Shown piece by piece: positions 7,726 through 16,924 of a stretch of 40,613 nucleotides of DNA. The translations under genes were made by a program, and so were the position numbers. The notes under the pieces were generated by a model. It searched no databases. It was given only the letters and a program-made list of their open reading frames with translations, and was not told the origin of the DNA. The first letter of the stretch is position 1. Every line of letters begins with the position of its first letter. Source of the DNA: Megasphaera hominis (GTDB lineage: Bacteria; Bacillota; Negativicutes; Veillonellales; Megasphaeraceae). The stretch covers positions 1-40,613 of the forward strand of contig NZ_JACOGK010000028.1 of the NCBI RefSeq assembly GCF_014269395.1. The letters are read 5' to 3'.

Positions 7726-8733
7726 TTAGCCTTTGATTTTTTTGATAGCTTCTGTGAGCATCGGAACGACTTTGAATGCGTCGCCAACGATACCATAGTC
7801 GCATACTTTGAAGATCGGAGCATCTTCGTCTTTGTTGATAGCGATTACGCAATCAGCACCACTCATGCCAGCGAGATGCTGGATAGCGCCGGAGATACCG
7901 CATGCAATGTAGATCTTAGGACCAACAGTTTTACCTGTCTGGCCTACCTGATGGAGAGCGTCGATCCAGCCAGCATCAACAGCTGCACGGGAAGCACCAA
8001 CAGCACCGCCGAGGAGATCAGCCAGGTCTTTCAGCATGCCTGTGAACGGTTCAGGACCATTCATGCCACGGCCGCCGGAAACGATAACGTCAGCTTCTTC
8101 AATTTTAACGCCTTCGCCGCCCATTTTGATGAGTTCAACGAATTTCGTCATGAAGTCAGCATCTGTGAGGTTAGCTGTCTTTTCGATAACTTCGCCAGTT
8201 GCGCTCGGATCAGCTTCCGGTTTTTTGAATACGTTCGGGCGAACAGTACCCATCTGCGGACGGTTATCCGGGCAAATGATTTCAGCCATGATGTTGCCGC
8301 CGAGAGCCGGACGAGTCCAAACGATCGTCTTGTTGTCGTCGTCAACAGCGAGGCCTGTGCAGTCAGCCGTAAGGCCTGTCTGCAGGGAGTTGGCAACACG
8401 CGGGCCGAGGTCACGGCCGATGTTCGTAGCGCCAACGAGGAATACGTTCGGTTTTACTTCGTTGAAGAAGTCGCAAATAACTTTTGCATATGCCGTCGTA
8501 TTGTAGTTTTCGAGTTTTTCGTCATCATATACGTATACTTTGTGAGCGCCGTGAGTAATCAGTTCCTGTGCCAACGGTTTTACGTTATGACCAATGAGGA
8601 TCGCACCTACTTCATCACCGATGGTGTCAGCTAAAACGCGAGCCTGGCCCAACAGTTCGAAAGATACGTTACGTAATTTGCCTTCGAATTGTTCAGCAAT
8701 TACATATATGCCTTTGTATTCTGCTAAATCCAT
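7726..8733 (-). CDS. etfA: Electron transfer flavoprotein alpha subunit
   Basis: 335 residues: an N-terminal alpha/beta domain beginning [11 protein letters not shown] and the C-terminal FAD-binding domain, with the signature region running through [16 protein letters not shown] and [13 protein letters not shown]. With EtfB it forms the soluble flavoprotein that passes electrons to butyryl-CoA dehydrogenase. In Megasphaera elsdenii the pair bifurcates NADH electrons to crotonyl-CoA and ferredoxin. The sequence strongly resembles that protein. Start at ATG 8733 gives the usual N-terminus, with GGAGG 10 nt upstream; a GTG at 8739 is closer to the ribosome site but adds two residues. Last gene of bcd-etfB-etfA. 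Confidence 0.96.
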   Translation of the reverse strand: MDLAEYKGIYVIAEQFEGKLRNVSFELLGQARVLADTIGDEVGAILIGHNVKPLAQELITHGAHKVYVYDDEKLENYNTTAYAKVICDFFNEVKPNVFLVGATNIGRDLGPRVANSLQTGLTADCTGLAVDDDNKTIVWTRPALGGNIMAEIICPDNRPQMGTVRPNVFKKPEADPSATGEVIEKTANLTDADFMTKFVELIKMGGEGVKIEEADVIVSGGRGMNGPEPFTGMLKDLADLLGGAVGASRAAVDAGWIDALHQVGQTGKTVGPKIYIACGISGAIQHLAGMSGADCVIAINKDEDAPIFKVCDYGIVGDAFKVVPMLTEAIKKIKG

Positions 8734-8754
8734 TTTCACTTTTCCTCCTTAGAA

Positions 8755-9564
8755 TTAAATGATCTTCTGTTCAGTCAGTTTTTCCATCAATGTGTCAACT
8801 GCTGCCTGGTAATTGTCATCTTCGACAGGAATTACGAGACCCTGAGTTCTCTGAGGCGGTGTGAAAATCTTACGAACTTTTGTCGGCGAACCGCTCAAAC
8901 CGATCTTAGATTCATCAGCCTTTACGTCGTCAGCAGACAGTTCAGGAATTTCGCGGCGTTTTGCTTTCATCGTACCACGGATGGTCGGGAAGCGTGGTTC
9001 GTTCAATTCTTTTACAGCCGTGATCAAAACAGGGAATTTAGCTTCTGTTACGATATAGCCTTCTTCGTTCTGCTGTTTAACAGTAACGGTGTCGCCTTCG
9101 ACTTTCAGATCAGCAGCGTATGTGATCTGCGGAATGCCGAGTTCGCAAGCGATCTGCGGGCCAACCTGAGCTGTATCGCCATCGATAGCCTGTTTACCGC
9201 AAAGAATGATATCGAATTTTTCAATGCCTTTGAGTTCAGTTACTTTCTTGATGGCCTGTGCAATGCAGTAGCCTGTAGCGAGAGTATCGGAACCACCGAC
9301 TTTGCGGTCGGTCAGGAGATATGCTTCATCAGCGCCCATAGCTAAACCTTCGCGAAGAACGTCTTTTGCCTGCGGGGGCCCCATGGAAAGCAAGGTAACC
9401 TTTGCGCCCTGATTATCTTTTAACTGAAGAGCAGCTTCCAAAGCGTTCTGGTCGAACGGATTGAAGATGTTCGGTACACCGGCACGAATGACGGTATGTT
9501 TTACGGGATCAATCTTAACTTCTGCTGTGTCTGGAACCTGTTTGACACATACCAATATTTCCAT
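8755..9564 (-). CDS. etfB: Electron transfer flavoprotein beta subunit
   Basis: 269 residues, starting MEILVCVKQVPDTAEVKID, the standard EtfB opening. It holds the nucleotide-binding stretch GKQAIDGDTAQVGPQIA and the family signature NEPRFPTIRGTMKAKRREIP near residues 190-215. EtfB binds the second flavin in bifurcating ETFs of butyrate producers, or AMP in non-bifurcating ones. Which holds here follows from resemblance to the Megasphaera protein rather than from a visible motif. Start chosen at ATG 9564, because AGGAGG precedes it by about 9 nt; the longer reading frame upstream would run into bcd. It lies 70 nt downstream of bcd and 21 nt upstream of etfA, in one operon. Confidence 0.96.
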   Translation of the reverse strand: MEILVCVKQVPDTAEVKIDPVKHTVIRAGVPNIFNPFDQNALEAALQLKDNQGAKVTLLSMGPPQAKDVLREGLAMGADEAYLLTDRKVGGSDTLATGYCIAQAIKKVTELKGIEKFDIILCGKQAIDGDTAQVGPQIACELGIPQITYAADLKVEGDTVTVKQQNEEGYIVTEAKFPVLITAVKELNEPRFPTIRGTMKAKRREIPELSADDVKADESKIGLSGSPTKVRKIFTPPQRTQGLVIPVEDDNYQAAVDTLMEKLTEQKII

Positions 9565-9634
9565 ATTTCTGTTGCCTCCTAAATATAATTTTATATCAGC
9601 AGAACTAATGTCTGCGTCAATAGCATACCATAAA

Positions 9635-10780
9635 TTAGCGGAGAAGTGCACTTGATGTAACCATGAGCTGTACTTCGTTGGTGCCTTCGTAGATCTGCGT
9701 GATCTTAGCATCGCGGAGATGACGAGCTACCGGGTATTCTTCGCTGTAGCCATAGCCACCGAAGATCTGAACGGCTTCCGTAGCGATTTCCATAGCTACG
9801 TCAGAAGCAACTCTCTTGGCAATAGCAGCATCTACTGAGAACGGCTGGTCTTCCTGTTTCTTGCAGGCAGCCTTGTAAACGAGGAGACGTGCAGCTTCGA
9901 CTTTCATCTTCATGTCAGCCAATTTGAAGGAAATGGACTGGAATTTGCAAAGCGGTTTGCCGAACTGTACACGCTGTTTGGAATATTCAACGGCATCCTG
10001 GAGGGCTGCTTCAGCAATACCGAGAGCCTGGGCAGCAACGCCAATACGGCCGCCGTCCAAGGTCTTCATAGCGATCTTGAAGCCTTGGCCTTCCTGGCCG
10101 AGGAGGTTTTCAGCAGGAACCTTTACGTCCTGGAAAACGAGTTCCATCGTCTGGGACGTGTGAATACCAAGTTTGTCTTCTTTTTTGCCGAAAGTGAAGC
10201 CAGGCATGTCCTTTTCAAGGATGAAAGCACTGATACCGTTGTGACTGCCCTGGGATTTGTCAGTCATAGCGAAGACGATATAAATATCGGCTGCGCCACC
10301 GTTTGTGATGAAGATTTTGGAGCCGTTCAGCGTATACGAGCCGTCTTCGTTTTTAACAGCTACCGTCTGCTGACCGGAAGCATCCGTGCCGGCATTCGGT
10401 TCTGTCAGGCCGAATGCGCCGAGTTTTTTACCTTCAACCAACGGGGTGAGGTATTTTTCTTTCTGAGCTTCTGTACCAAACTGCCAAATCGGGTTTGCGC
10501 AGAGGGAAACAGTAGCCGACAGGGTAATGGACATACCTGCGTCATATTTAGCCAATTCTTCTACAGCGAGGATATAGCTCAATACGTCGCATTCTGCACC
10601 GCCGTATTTTTCTTCAAAATAAGCGCCGCAGAGGCCGAGGCCGAGCATTTCGCTGACGAGATCTTCGTCAAAAATACCCTGGTGGTCACGTTCTGTGATC
10701 GTCGGAGCTAATTTCTTTTTGCCAAAACCAGCTGCGAGATTGATAAATTCCTGATGTACGTCTGTCAAGTTAAAATCCAT
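9635..10780 (-). CDS. bcd: Butyryl-CoA dehydrogenase (short-chain acyl-CoA dehydrogenase)
   Basis: 381-residue FAD enzyme that reduces crotonyl-CoA to butyryl-CoA, a key step of butyrate, valerate and caproate formation. The acyl-CoA dehydrogenase signatures are present: GAFGLTEPNAGTDASG in the middle domain, and QIFGGYGYSEEYPVARHLRD and QIYEGTNEVQLM near the C-terminus. The catalytic base is E365 in YEGTNE, matching Glu367 of the crystallised Megasphaera elsdenii enzyme. The protein resembles that enzyme throughout, the best taxonomic marker in the window. First gene of bcd-etfB-etfA, behind a consensus promoter and an untranslated leader of about 165 nt. Confidence 0.97.
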   Translation of the reverse strand: MDFNLTDVHQEFINLAAGFGKKKLAPTITERDHQGIFDEDLVSEMLGLGLCGAYFEEKYGGAECDVLSYILAVEELAKYDAGMSITLSATVSLCANPIWQFGTEAQKEKYLTPLVEGKKLGAFGLTEPNAGTDASGQQTVAVKNEDGSYTLNGSKIFITNGGAADIYIVFAMTDKSQGSHNGISAFILEKDMPGFTFGKKEDKLGIHTSQTMELVFQDVKVPAENLLGQEGQGFKIAMKTLDGGRIGVAAQALGIAEAALQDAVEYSKQRVQFGKPLCKFQSISFKLADMKMKVEAARLLVYKAACKKQEDQPFSVDAAIAKRVASDVAMEIATEAVQIFGGYGYSEEYPVARHLRDAKITQIYEGTNEVQLMVTSSALLR

Positions 10781-11157
10781 TTGGTTTACACTCTCCTTAA
10801 CACATGGTATGCAAAAACTTCATACATCCGGGCTGAAATAGCGGTACAACATAGGCGAGCTGTACGGCCTTTTACCCACACGCGGGTACCGGATATATCA
10901 TCCGTACTGCTACAGGACAAACGGATAGAGCCTGCAAGTTCTTACATTTGCATTGTACAACTTTTCACGTATTTAATCAATAGAAAAAACAGCACTTTAT
11001 ACAATATATCCATTCCGTTTACTCATAGCAAATAGTTCCCACAAATAATAAAATAAATCTAAAAACGCAGTTATGCCCTAACAAATAATGACTATCAGGT
11101 TTTATTATTTTGCATGTTTATGCCTTATTTATTTTATCATAGCGCATCTGCCAGGAC
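10781..11157. other. Intergenic region and leader upstream of bcd
   Basis: No gene is visible in 377 bp. The minus-strand promoter at 10952-10980 would give an untranslated leader of about 165 nt. It contains short hairpins such as TACGGAT/ATCCGGTA and TACCC/GGGTA (about 10875-10910). It fits no riboswitch class I know. The rest (10981-11157) is AT-rich and holds nothing recognisable. Confidence 0.5.
10952..10980 (-). promoter_or_regulatory. Promoter of the bcd-etfBA operon
   Basis: On the minus strand TTGATT (10975-10980), a 17-nt spacer and TACAAT (10952-10957). Located about 172 nt upstream of the bcd start. I see no clear Rex-type operator over it. Confidence 0.65.
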
Positions 11158-11766
11158 TTAGTATAAGCTCAGGAAATGGCGCAAAATATGGGCTGTAATG
11201 CCCCATATCACGTGATTTTCATAGCGGTAGATGTAGACCGAATAGGTCTTGCGGCGCCGCCATTCGCTCGTCGTATCCGGTGCAGCACTACGCAATAAAT
11301 CAGACGGGAAATCCGGGCCCGGCCGGGTGGCAATTTCCATGCGCTTTTCTTCCGGCTGATACTGGCGCAGCCAGGCCAAGGGCACGGTAAAGACTTCATC
11401 GAGTTCATCCTTGCTAATTGAAAAATCAAGGCTGTGCAAGCGTGCTGCAAAGGGCCAGACCGTAACACCTACCATAGATTCCAAATAATCCAGAGGCCCC
11501 AGGATTTCTATGGCACTTCTCGCTATGCCCAGTTCCTCTTCCGTTTCTCTGATAGCCGCGGCCTGGGCGTTGGCATCAGCTGCTTCTATTTTACCGCCGG
11601 GAAAGCAAATATCCCGGGGCTGCCAAGACAGTTTGCTGCTGCGTACTTCAAAGAGCACATGTTCTTCTCCGTCTACTGTGACGACGGGCAGCAGGACGGC
11701 ACAAGGTATATTATTTAAACAATGGAGGGCCTTGACGTGGCGCGTCGGGCTCAACCGTTCTTCCAT
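11158..11766 (-). CDS. NUDIX hydrolase, CoA pyrophosphatase-like
   Basis: 202 residues. The Nudix box reads FPGGKIEAADANAQAAAI followed by RETEEELGI. The spacing, with Asp in place of the usual first Glu and one extra residue, is that of the NudL/PCD1 group, which cleaves coenzyme A and its esters to phosphopantetheine and 3',5'-ADP. The preceding LFEVRSSKLSWQPRDICFPGG matches the extended UPF0035-type motif. ATG 11766 is preferred, because GGAGG is 8 nt upstream; the ATG at 11772 would leave only two bases. It follows leuS by 60 nt, with the leuS terminator in between, so it relies on readthrough or an unseen promoter. Confidence 0.85.
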   Translation of the reverse strand: MEERLSPTRHVKALHCLNNIPCAVLLPVVTVDGEEHVLFEVRSSKLSWQPRDICFPGGKIEAADANAQAAAIRETEEELGIARSAIEILGPLDYLESMVGVTVWPFAARLHSLDFSISKDELDEVFTVPLAWLRQYQPEEKRMEIATRPGPDFPSDLLRSAAPDTTSEWRRRKTYSVYIYRYENHVIWGITAHILRHFLSLY

Positions 11767-11786
11767 GGTCATCTCCTCCTTATGGG

Positions 11787-11817
11787 AAAAAGGAGATGCA
11801 CGATGGCATCCCCTTTT
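11787..11817 (-). terminator. Rho-independent terminator of leuS
   Basis: Arms AAAAGGAGATGC (11788-11799) and GCATCCCCTTTT (11806-11817) pair with one mismatch, followed on the minus strand by TTTTTCCC. It lies 10 nt past the leuS stop and just before the Nudix ribosome binding site. Confidence 0.75.
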
Positions 11818-11826
11818 AGCATGTAT

Positions 11827-14313
11827 TTATTTAACGACAATGTTGATAATCTTCTTTGGTACGACAATGAATTTAACGACCTGTTTGCCTTCGACAAAGG
11901 CTTTGACGTGCGGCCGTTCCAGAGCCAGCTCACGCAGCTTGTCCTGGTCCATTTCGACAGGTACCGTAATGCGGTCGCGGACCTTGCCGTTGACCTGGAT
12001 TGGCAGTTCGATTTCATCGACCTGAAGGGCTGTTTCATCGACGTGCGGCCATTCCTGCTGGTGTACATCACCGTCGAAGCCCGCTTGCTGCCACAGTTCG
12101 GCTGCAATATGCGGCGTAAACGGAGCCAGTACCTTGAGCAGGTTTTGCATGGCTTCTTCAGCTACATCGCGACGGATGGTCTGGTTCTTGTCGACGTAGT
12201 TGTACATGGCGTTGACAAATTCCATGATGGAGCTGACAGCCGTGTTGAGGGCATAATGACCATCACTGCCACGGACGTCGTCTGTTACCTTGCGAATAGA
12301 CGTATATTCGACGAAACGCAGGTCTTTTTCGGCCGCCGTATACGGACGGTCTGCTGCTTCGCCGTTTTTCGCCAGATCCAGGTACTGTTCGACAATACGC
12401 CATACGCGGTTGAGGAAGCGGTACGAGCCTTCTACACCCGTTTCGGACCAAGGCAGATCACGTTCCGGCGGGGCCGCGAAGAGAATGAAGAGACGGGCCG
12501 TATCAGCACCGTATTTGGCAACAATTTCTTCCGGAGATACGACGTTCCCCTTGGATTTACTCATCTTGCTGCCATCGAGGAGTACCATGCCCTGTGTGAG
12601 CAGGCGTTCGTACGGTTCTACCTTATCGACATACCCCGCATCATGGAGGACCTTCATGAAGAAACGGGCATAAATAAGATGCAAAATAGCGTGTTCGATG
12701 CCGCCAATGTACTGGTCGACGTTCATCCAATAATTAGCTTTCTTCGGATCGAAGGGCTGTTTTGTATTGCGCGGATCCGTATAGCGCAGGTGGTACCACG
12801 ACGAGCACAGGAACGTATCCATCGTATCAGTTTCGCGGATAGCCGGACCACCGCATTTCGGGCACGTCGTGTGCAGGAACTTTTCACTCGTTTCGAGAGG
12901 CGACGTAGCACCAGCGGTAAACTGGACGTCTTCCGGCAGTTCAACCGGCAGCTGCTCTTCCGGTACGAGCTGTTCGCCACATTTTTCGCAGTAGACGACA
13001 GGAATGGGCGCACCCCAGTAACGCTGGCGGGAAATGAGCCAGTCGCGCAGACGGAAGTTAACCGTTGCTTTGCCGCAGTTGTGATCGACGAGCCACTGGG
13101 TAATAGCTTTCTTCCCTTCTTCAATAGAAAGGCCGTTGAATTCGCCGGAATTGATCAGATAGCCTTCGCCTTTATAGGCTTCTGTAATTTCGTCGTGTTC
13201 GTAATCGATCTTGCCTTCCGTATCCTGAATGACGTAATGGATAGGAATATTGTATTTTTTGCAGAATTCGAAGTCACGCTGATCGTGGCCGGCAACGCCC
13301 ATGACGGCGCCTGTACCATAATCGACGAGGACGTAGTTGGCAATCCAGATTGGTACCTGTTCGTTATTGAGCGGATTTACGGCGTAGGCACCGGTAAACA
13401 TACCGACTTTTTCTACGTCTTCCGACGTCCGTTCCATATCGCTCTGGTTGCGCATCTTTTCAATGAAGGCGCGCAGTTCAGCTTCGTTCGGTTTGCCTTT
13501 GATGATGCGTTCGACAAAGCGGTGTTCCGGCGCGAGGACGACAAAGCTGGCACCAAAAATCGTATCGACACGGGTCGAGAAGAGTTCTACCCGTTCGCCG
13601 ATTTCCGGAATTTCAAAGAAGAAGTTGGCCCCTTCGCTGCGGCCAATCCAGTTGCGCTGCATGGTCTTAACGCGTTCCGGCCAGCCCGGCAGTTTATCCA
13701 GGTCGTCGAGGAGCCGGTCAGCGTAGTCTGTAATCTTGAAGAACCACTGTTTCAGGTCCTTTTTGACGACCGGGTTGTCGCAGCGCCAGCAAATACCGCC
13801 TTCAGCCTGTTCGTTAGCCAAAACCGTGTGGCAATGTTCGCACCAGTTAACCTTGGCTTCCTTACGATAGGCCAGACCCCGTTTGTACATCAGTTCAAAC
13901 ATCCACTGCGTCCATTTATAGTATTCTTTATGGCACGTAGCAACTTCACGATCCCAGTCATACGAGAGGCCTAAGGATTTCTGCTGCCGTTCCATGTTGG
14001 CAATATTGTCATAGGTCCATTTTGCCGGCGGGATGTTGTGCTGAATCGCCGCATTTTCGGCAGGCATGCCGAAGGCATCAAAGCCCATGGGATGAATGAC
14101 ATTATAACCGAGCATTCTTCTGTAGCGGGCAATGACGTCGCCAATAGCATAGTTACGCACATGGCCCATGTGCAGGTTGCCCGACGGATACGGGAACATT
14201 TCCAATACGTAATACTTCGGTTTATCACTTTCGTCCGGACATTTATCCACTTTTTCGTCCAGCCATTTTTGCTGCCATTTCTTTTCTATTTCCTGTGGAA
14301 TGTATTTTTCCAT
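11827..14313 (-). CDS. leuS: Leucyl-tRNA synthetase
   Basis: 828-residue class I synthetase, normal bacterial length. HIGH-type motif FPYPSGNLHMGHVRNY (about 40-55), a CP1 editing domain in the middle, zinc-type cysteine pairs (CEHCHTVLANEQAEGGICWRC), the KMSKS loop GSKMSKSKGN and a C-terminal anticodon-binding region. It charges tRNA-Leu and edits wrong amino acids. Start at ATG 14313; an upstream in-frame extension of 26 residues is rejected because it overlaps the promoter and lacks the family N-terminus MEKYIPQEIEKKWQ. Unlike thrS, it has no T-box: only about 50 nt separate the -10 from the start. Confidence 0.98.
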   Translation of the reverse strand: MEKYIPQEIEKKWQQKWLDEKVDKCPDESDKPKYYVLEMFPYPSGNLHMGHVRNYAIGDVIARYRRMLGYNVIHPMGFDAFGMPAENAAIQHNIPPAKWTYDNIANMERQQKSLGLSYDWDREVATCHKEYYKWTQWMFELMYKRGLAYRKEAKVNWCEHCHTVLANEQAEGGICWRCDNPVVKKDLKQWFFKITDYADRLLDDLDKLPGWPERVKTMQRNWIGRSEGANFFFEIPEIGERVELFSTRVDTIFGASFVVLAPEHRFVERIIKGKPNEAELRAFIEKMRNQSDMERTSEDVEKVGMFTGAYAVNPLNNEQVPIWIANYVLVDYGTGAVMGVAGHDQRDFEFCKKYNIPIHYVIQDTEGKIDYEHDEITEAYKGEGYLINSGEFNGLSIEEGKKAITQWLVDHNCGKATVNFRLRDWLISRQRYWGAPIPVVYCEKCGEQLVPEEQLPVELPEDVQFTAGATSPLETSEKFLHTTCPKCGGPAIRETDTMDTFLCSSWYHLRYTDPRNTKQPFDPKKANYWMNVDQYIGGIEHAILHLIYARFFMKVLHDAGYVDKVEPYERLLTQGMVLLDGSKMSKSKGNVVSPEEIVAKYGADTARLFILFAAPPERDLPWSETGVEGSYRFLNRVWRIVEQYLDLAKNGEAADRPYTAAEKDLRFVEYTSIRKVTDDVRGSDGHYALNTAVSSIMEFVNAMYNYVDKNQTIRRDVAEEAMQNLLKVLAPFTPHIAAELWQQAGFDGDVHQQEWPHVDETALQVDEIELPIQVNGKVRDRITVPVEMDQDKLRELALERPHVKAFVEGKQVVKFIVVPKKIINIVVK

Positions 14314-14367
14314 AGCACGACCCCCGTATCTTAAAAATGTATTGCAGGTAAAGTTGTTGACTTTTTT

Positions 14368-14396
14368 ATTATAATTGTCGTAACACGTCAAGTCAA
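14368..14396 (-). promoter_or_regulatory. Promoter of leuS, overlapping the end of the GH18 gene
   Basis: On the minus strand TTGACT (14391-14396), a 17-nt spacer and a perfect TATAAT (14368-14373). The -35 box lies inside the last codons of the upstream GH18 gene. Confidence 0.78.
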
Positions 14397-15956
14397 TTCA
14401 TGTTTGGCAAATCCCTGCCAAAAATTAGCTGGTTCAAAGCCTTTGCGCCAGAATGAGGCACCGCCCAAATGGTACTGAGGAATCAGTTTTACTTTTTCTT
14501 TAAGAGATTTATCATCTTCAAACCAGATTTTGAGGCGTCCTTCCGGCAGCTGTACGTCGAGCTTATAAAGACCCAGGGCATTGTCCCAGACGACAGACGA
14601 CTTATATTTGTTGCGTACAGCCTGGCTGTCAGCAAGGGTCAGTGTGCGCACGAAGAGCTTGGGCTTCTTGGCAGCTGCCTTAGCTGCAGCCGCCTGTTTC
14701 GTACCATTGCCAGCTTCTACAGCGGTCTCCGTTACGGCTGCCGGCCAGTCAGCCAGGTCCTTGGGCAGATCCTTGCCGTTAGCCGCTTCATACCACACGC
14801 GCATGTAGAGCGGCATGCCGAGGATGACCTTTTCAGCCGGCACGGACTGGAGTGTATTTTTGATGGACGTTTCTACCCAGGGCAGCGTCGCTGTAGGCCC
14901 GGCGACAGGGCTCGTGCGGCCTACTTGGTCGTAGGCCATGAGCATGACATAATCGAGGCTTTTACCGAGGGCCTGGCGATTATATACCATAGACCAATTA
15001 GGACTATCCGACGGAGCCGTTACATCCATGGAAACTTTCAGGCCGTAGGCATGGGCTACGTCGGAAAATTCCCGGACGAACTGTGTCAGGAGGTCTCTAT
15101 CACTATAGTTGACGTTTTCAAAATCGATATTGTAGCCGGCAAAGTCATAGAGGATGCTGTAGCCGATGAGCTCCTTAATAAGCTGTTTGCGCAGGTTCGG
15201 CTGGGACAAGACTTCATGGGTCAGCTTGGGACTAAAGTCATTATCGACAAGTGGCCATATTGCATAGCCCTTTTCCTGCCACGACGTAATGAGCGTATCC
15301 AGATCGGGATTGCGCAGGACAATGCCCTTACTGGAAAGGCGGAAGGCACACGGTGAAAGGACGGGCTGTTTGGTCTTTAATTCCGGAATAGGGCTTTTTT
15401 CATCCATAACCGGGTCCCAGAAAAGGACCATTCCCAAATTACCTTTTTTCGTGATTTCCGGAGCAGACGGGACAGACTGCTTCAGCTCTGCCGCCGTACG
15501 CTTAGCCTTGGCAGGCGGCAAGAGGGATTTCGTTTCACCGTCCAAAACATAGCTGATACCTAAAAAGCGGCGTATGCGGCCAATGCTGATGTTACGGCCT
15601 TCCTTACTCTTCGCGCCCGGCAGGGTCAGGCTCACGTTACGGTCCTGGCCGAGAACCTTTTCGGCCGTCGCGTTTTGCGGCAGGCGGAACCAATACTGCC
15701 CTTCTTTATCGGGATTGGCATAGACGCCATACTGCTCCAGGGCCTTGTCCGTGACAAGCCAGCGCTGGCCATCGTCGACAATCTGCAGATCTTTAATCGT
15801 GCCACTTTTTATGGGGTTTTGCACAACCGGCACGGAAAAAGCCGGATCTGCCTCCTTGCCGGCACTATCACTTTGGGCGGCCCAGACAGCATTGCCTGTC
15901 GTCATGACCAACACCGCCAGGAGTGCTAATTTCTTTGCAATACCTTTATATACCAT
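14388..15956 (-). CDS. Exported glycoside hydrolase family 18 protein
   Basis: 522 residues. A signal peptide (1-26: basic start, hydrophobic core LALLAVLVMTTG, cleavage after VWA) sends it across the inner membrane. Residues 30-160 form an N-terminal domain I do not recognise. From about 175 to the end is a GH18 barrel. The catalytic motif is YDFAGYNIDFENV with E280 as the acid and D278 as neighbour; N276 replaces the first aspartate of chitinases, as in YaaH-type peptidoglycan-directed relatives. The cell-wall role is inferred. An Ala/Lys-rich insertion (about 415-435) looks low-complexity. Start supported by GGAGAT upstream. Confidence 0.85.
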   Translation of the reverse strand: MVYKGIAKKLALLAVLVMTTGNAVWAAQSDSAGKEADPAFSVPVVQNPIKSGTIKDLQIVDDGQRWLVTDKALEQYGVYANPDKEGQYWFRLPQNATAEKVLGQDRNVSLTLPGAKSKEGRNISIGRIRRFLGISYVLDGETKSLLPPAKAKRTAAELKQSVPSAPEITKKGNLGMVLFWDPVMDEKSPIPELKTKQPVLSPCAFRLSSKGIVLRNPDLDTLITSWQEKGYAIWPLVDNDFSPKLTHEVLSQPNLRKQLIKELIGYSILYDFAGYNIDFENVNYSDRDLLTQFVREFSDVAHAYGLKVSMDVTAPSDSPNWSMVYNRQALGKSLDYVMLMAYDQVGRTSPVAGPTATLPWVETSIKNTLQSVPAEKVILGMPLYMRVWYEAANGKDLPKDLADWPAAVTETAVEAGNGTKQAAAAKAAAKKPKLFVRTLTLADSQAVRNKYKSSVVWDNALGLYKLDVQLPEGRLKIWFEDDKSLKEKVKLIPQYHLGGASFWRKGFEPANFWQGFAKHELT

Positions 15957-16091
15957 GCATATCTCCTTACAAACGAGGGGGCTGCCGCCTTAGAGGCTCT
16001 GACTTCCCTAATTGACAGCCCCGTTGTATAATAAAACGACTGTAATTTTCTATACAGTGACTTTTATTATATCACAAAGGGGCGCTCTTTT
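15957..16091. promoter_or_regulatory. Divergent promoter region of GH18 and lgt with a leader hairpin
   Basis: Outer arms GGGGCTG (15977-15983) and CAGCCCC (16016-16022) flank about 32 nt that include GCC/GGC pairing. On the minus strand this would fold just ahead of the GH18 ribosome binding site. TATAAT occurs on the plus strand at 16027-16032 and on the minus strand at 16066-16071, but neither has a convincing -35. An ACTGTA/TACAGT inverted repeat lies at about 16039-16058. Confidence 0.4.
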
Positions 16092-16910
16092 ATGCATCAA
16101 TATCTATTTTTTATTGGTTCCTTCCCCATCCGTGCCTATGGCCTGCTCTTTATGCTGGGCATCGTCTCGGCCGGCATTACGGGCTACTATATTATGAAAC
16201 GCGACGGCCGTGGCTGGCACACCCATATATTTGACTTCACCATGTATTGTGGTCTCGCCGGTATTGTCGGCGGCCGTCTCTGGGATGTGTTCTTCTTCGA
16301 TTGGCCGTACTATCACAATCATCTCCTGGAAATCCCCTTCGTCTGGCAAGGCGGCATGGCTATCCAGGGAGGCCTTCTCTTCGGCGCCATTGCCGGCATT
16401 GCCTACACGAAATATCACCATATCGATACATGGGCCTTTGCCGACCTCCTGGCACCGGCCATCATCCTGGGCCAGTCCATTGGCCGTATGGCCAACCTCA
16501 TGAACGGCGATGCCTTCGGCCATCCTACAGGCGGTAACTTCGGGATTCTCTACCCGGAAACGACGTTAGCCTACCATACGTATGGCAATCAGCCCCTCTG
16601 GCCGGCTGAAGTGTGGGAAGGCCAGCTCGATATTCTGGCTTTCGTAGCACTCCTCTTCTACAGCTCCTTTCCCCATAAGAAAGGACAGGTTTTCTGCCTC
16701 TACGTCATGCTCTACGCTGTAGAACGGTTCTTCCTGGAATTCCTGCGCGGTGACTACGTATCCCTTACGCTAGGCCTGAAATCAGCGCAAATGACCAGCG
16801 TCATCGCCTTTGTCATTGCGGCAGCCGTCTTTATCTACCTGCATTTCAAAGGCAGCGTAGACGAACCGCCCCAGCCCGGCACACCAGCCCCGGAAGATAA
16901 GAACGCCTAA
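16092..16910 (+). CDS. lgt: Prolipoprotein diacylglyceryl transferase
   Basis: 272-residue inner-membrane enzyme with about seven membrane segments. It moves diacylglycerol from phosphatidylglycerol to the lipobox cysteine of prolipoproteins, the first step of lipoprotein maturation. Family marks: FPIRAYGLLFMLG near the N-terminus, IGRMANLMNGDAFG (130-143) as the Lgt signature, QPLWPAEVWEG, and the essential arginine in FFLEFLRGD. Q92 in GGMAIQGGLL stands where E. coli has His103; other Firmicutes also vary there. GGGG precedes the ATG by about 9 nt. It is the only plus-strand gene in this part and is closed by a bidirectional terminator. Confidence 0.95.
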   Translation: MHQYLFFIGSFPIRAYGLLFMLGIVSAGITGYYIMKRDGRGWHTHIFDFTMYCGLAGIVGGRLWDVFFFDWPYYHNHLLEIPFVWQGGMAIQGGLLFGAIAGIAYTKYHHIDTWAFADLLAPAIILGQSIGRMANLMNGDAFGHPTGGNFGILYPETTLAYHTYGNQPLWPAEVWEGQLDILAFVALLFYSSFPHKKGQVFCLYVMLYAVERFFLEFLRGDYVSLTLGLKSAQMTSVIAFVIAAAVFIYLHFKGSVDEPPQPGTPAPEDKNA

Positions 16911-16924
16911 GCGCCCAAACATAC

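Noticed and set aside
11722..13974. 750-codon open frame on the plus strand opposite leuS
   Set aside because: It is a shadow of leuS codon bias: no ribosome site, no recognisable domain, and leuS itself is beyond doubt.
16012..16032. TTGACA followed by TATAAT before lgt
   Set aside because: The spacer is only 9 nt, too short for a sigma-A promoter.
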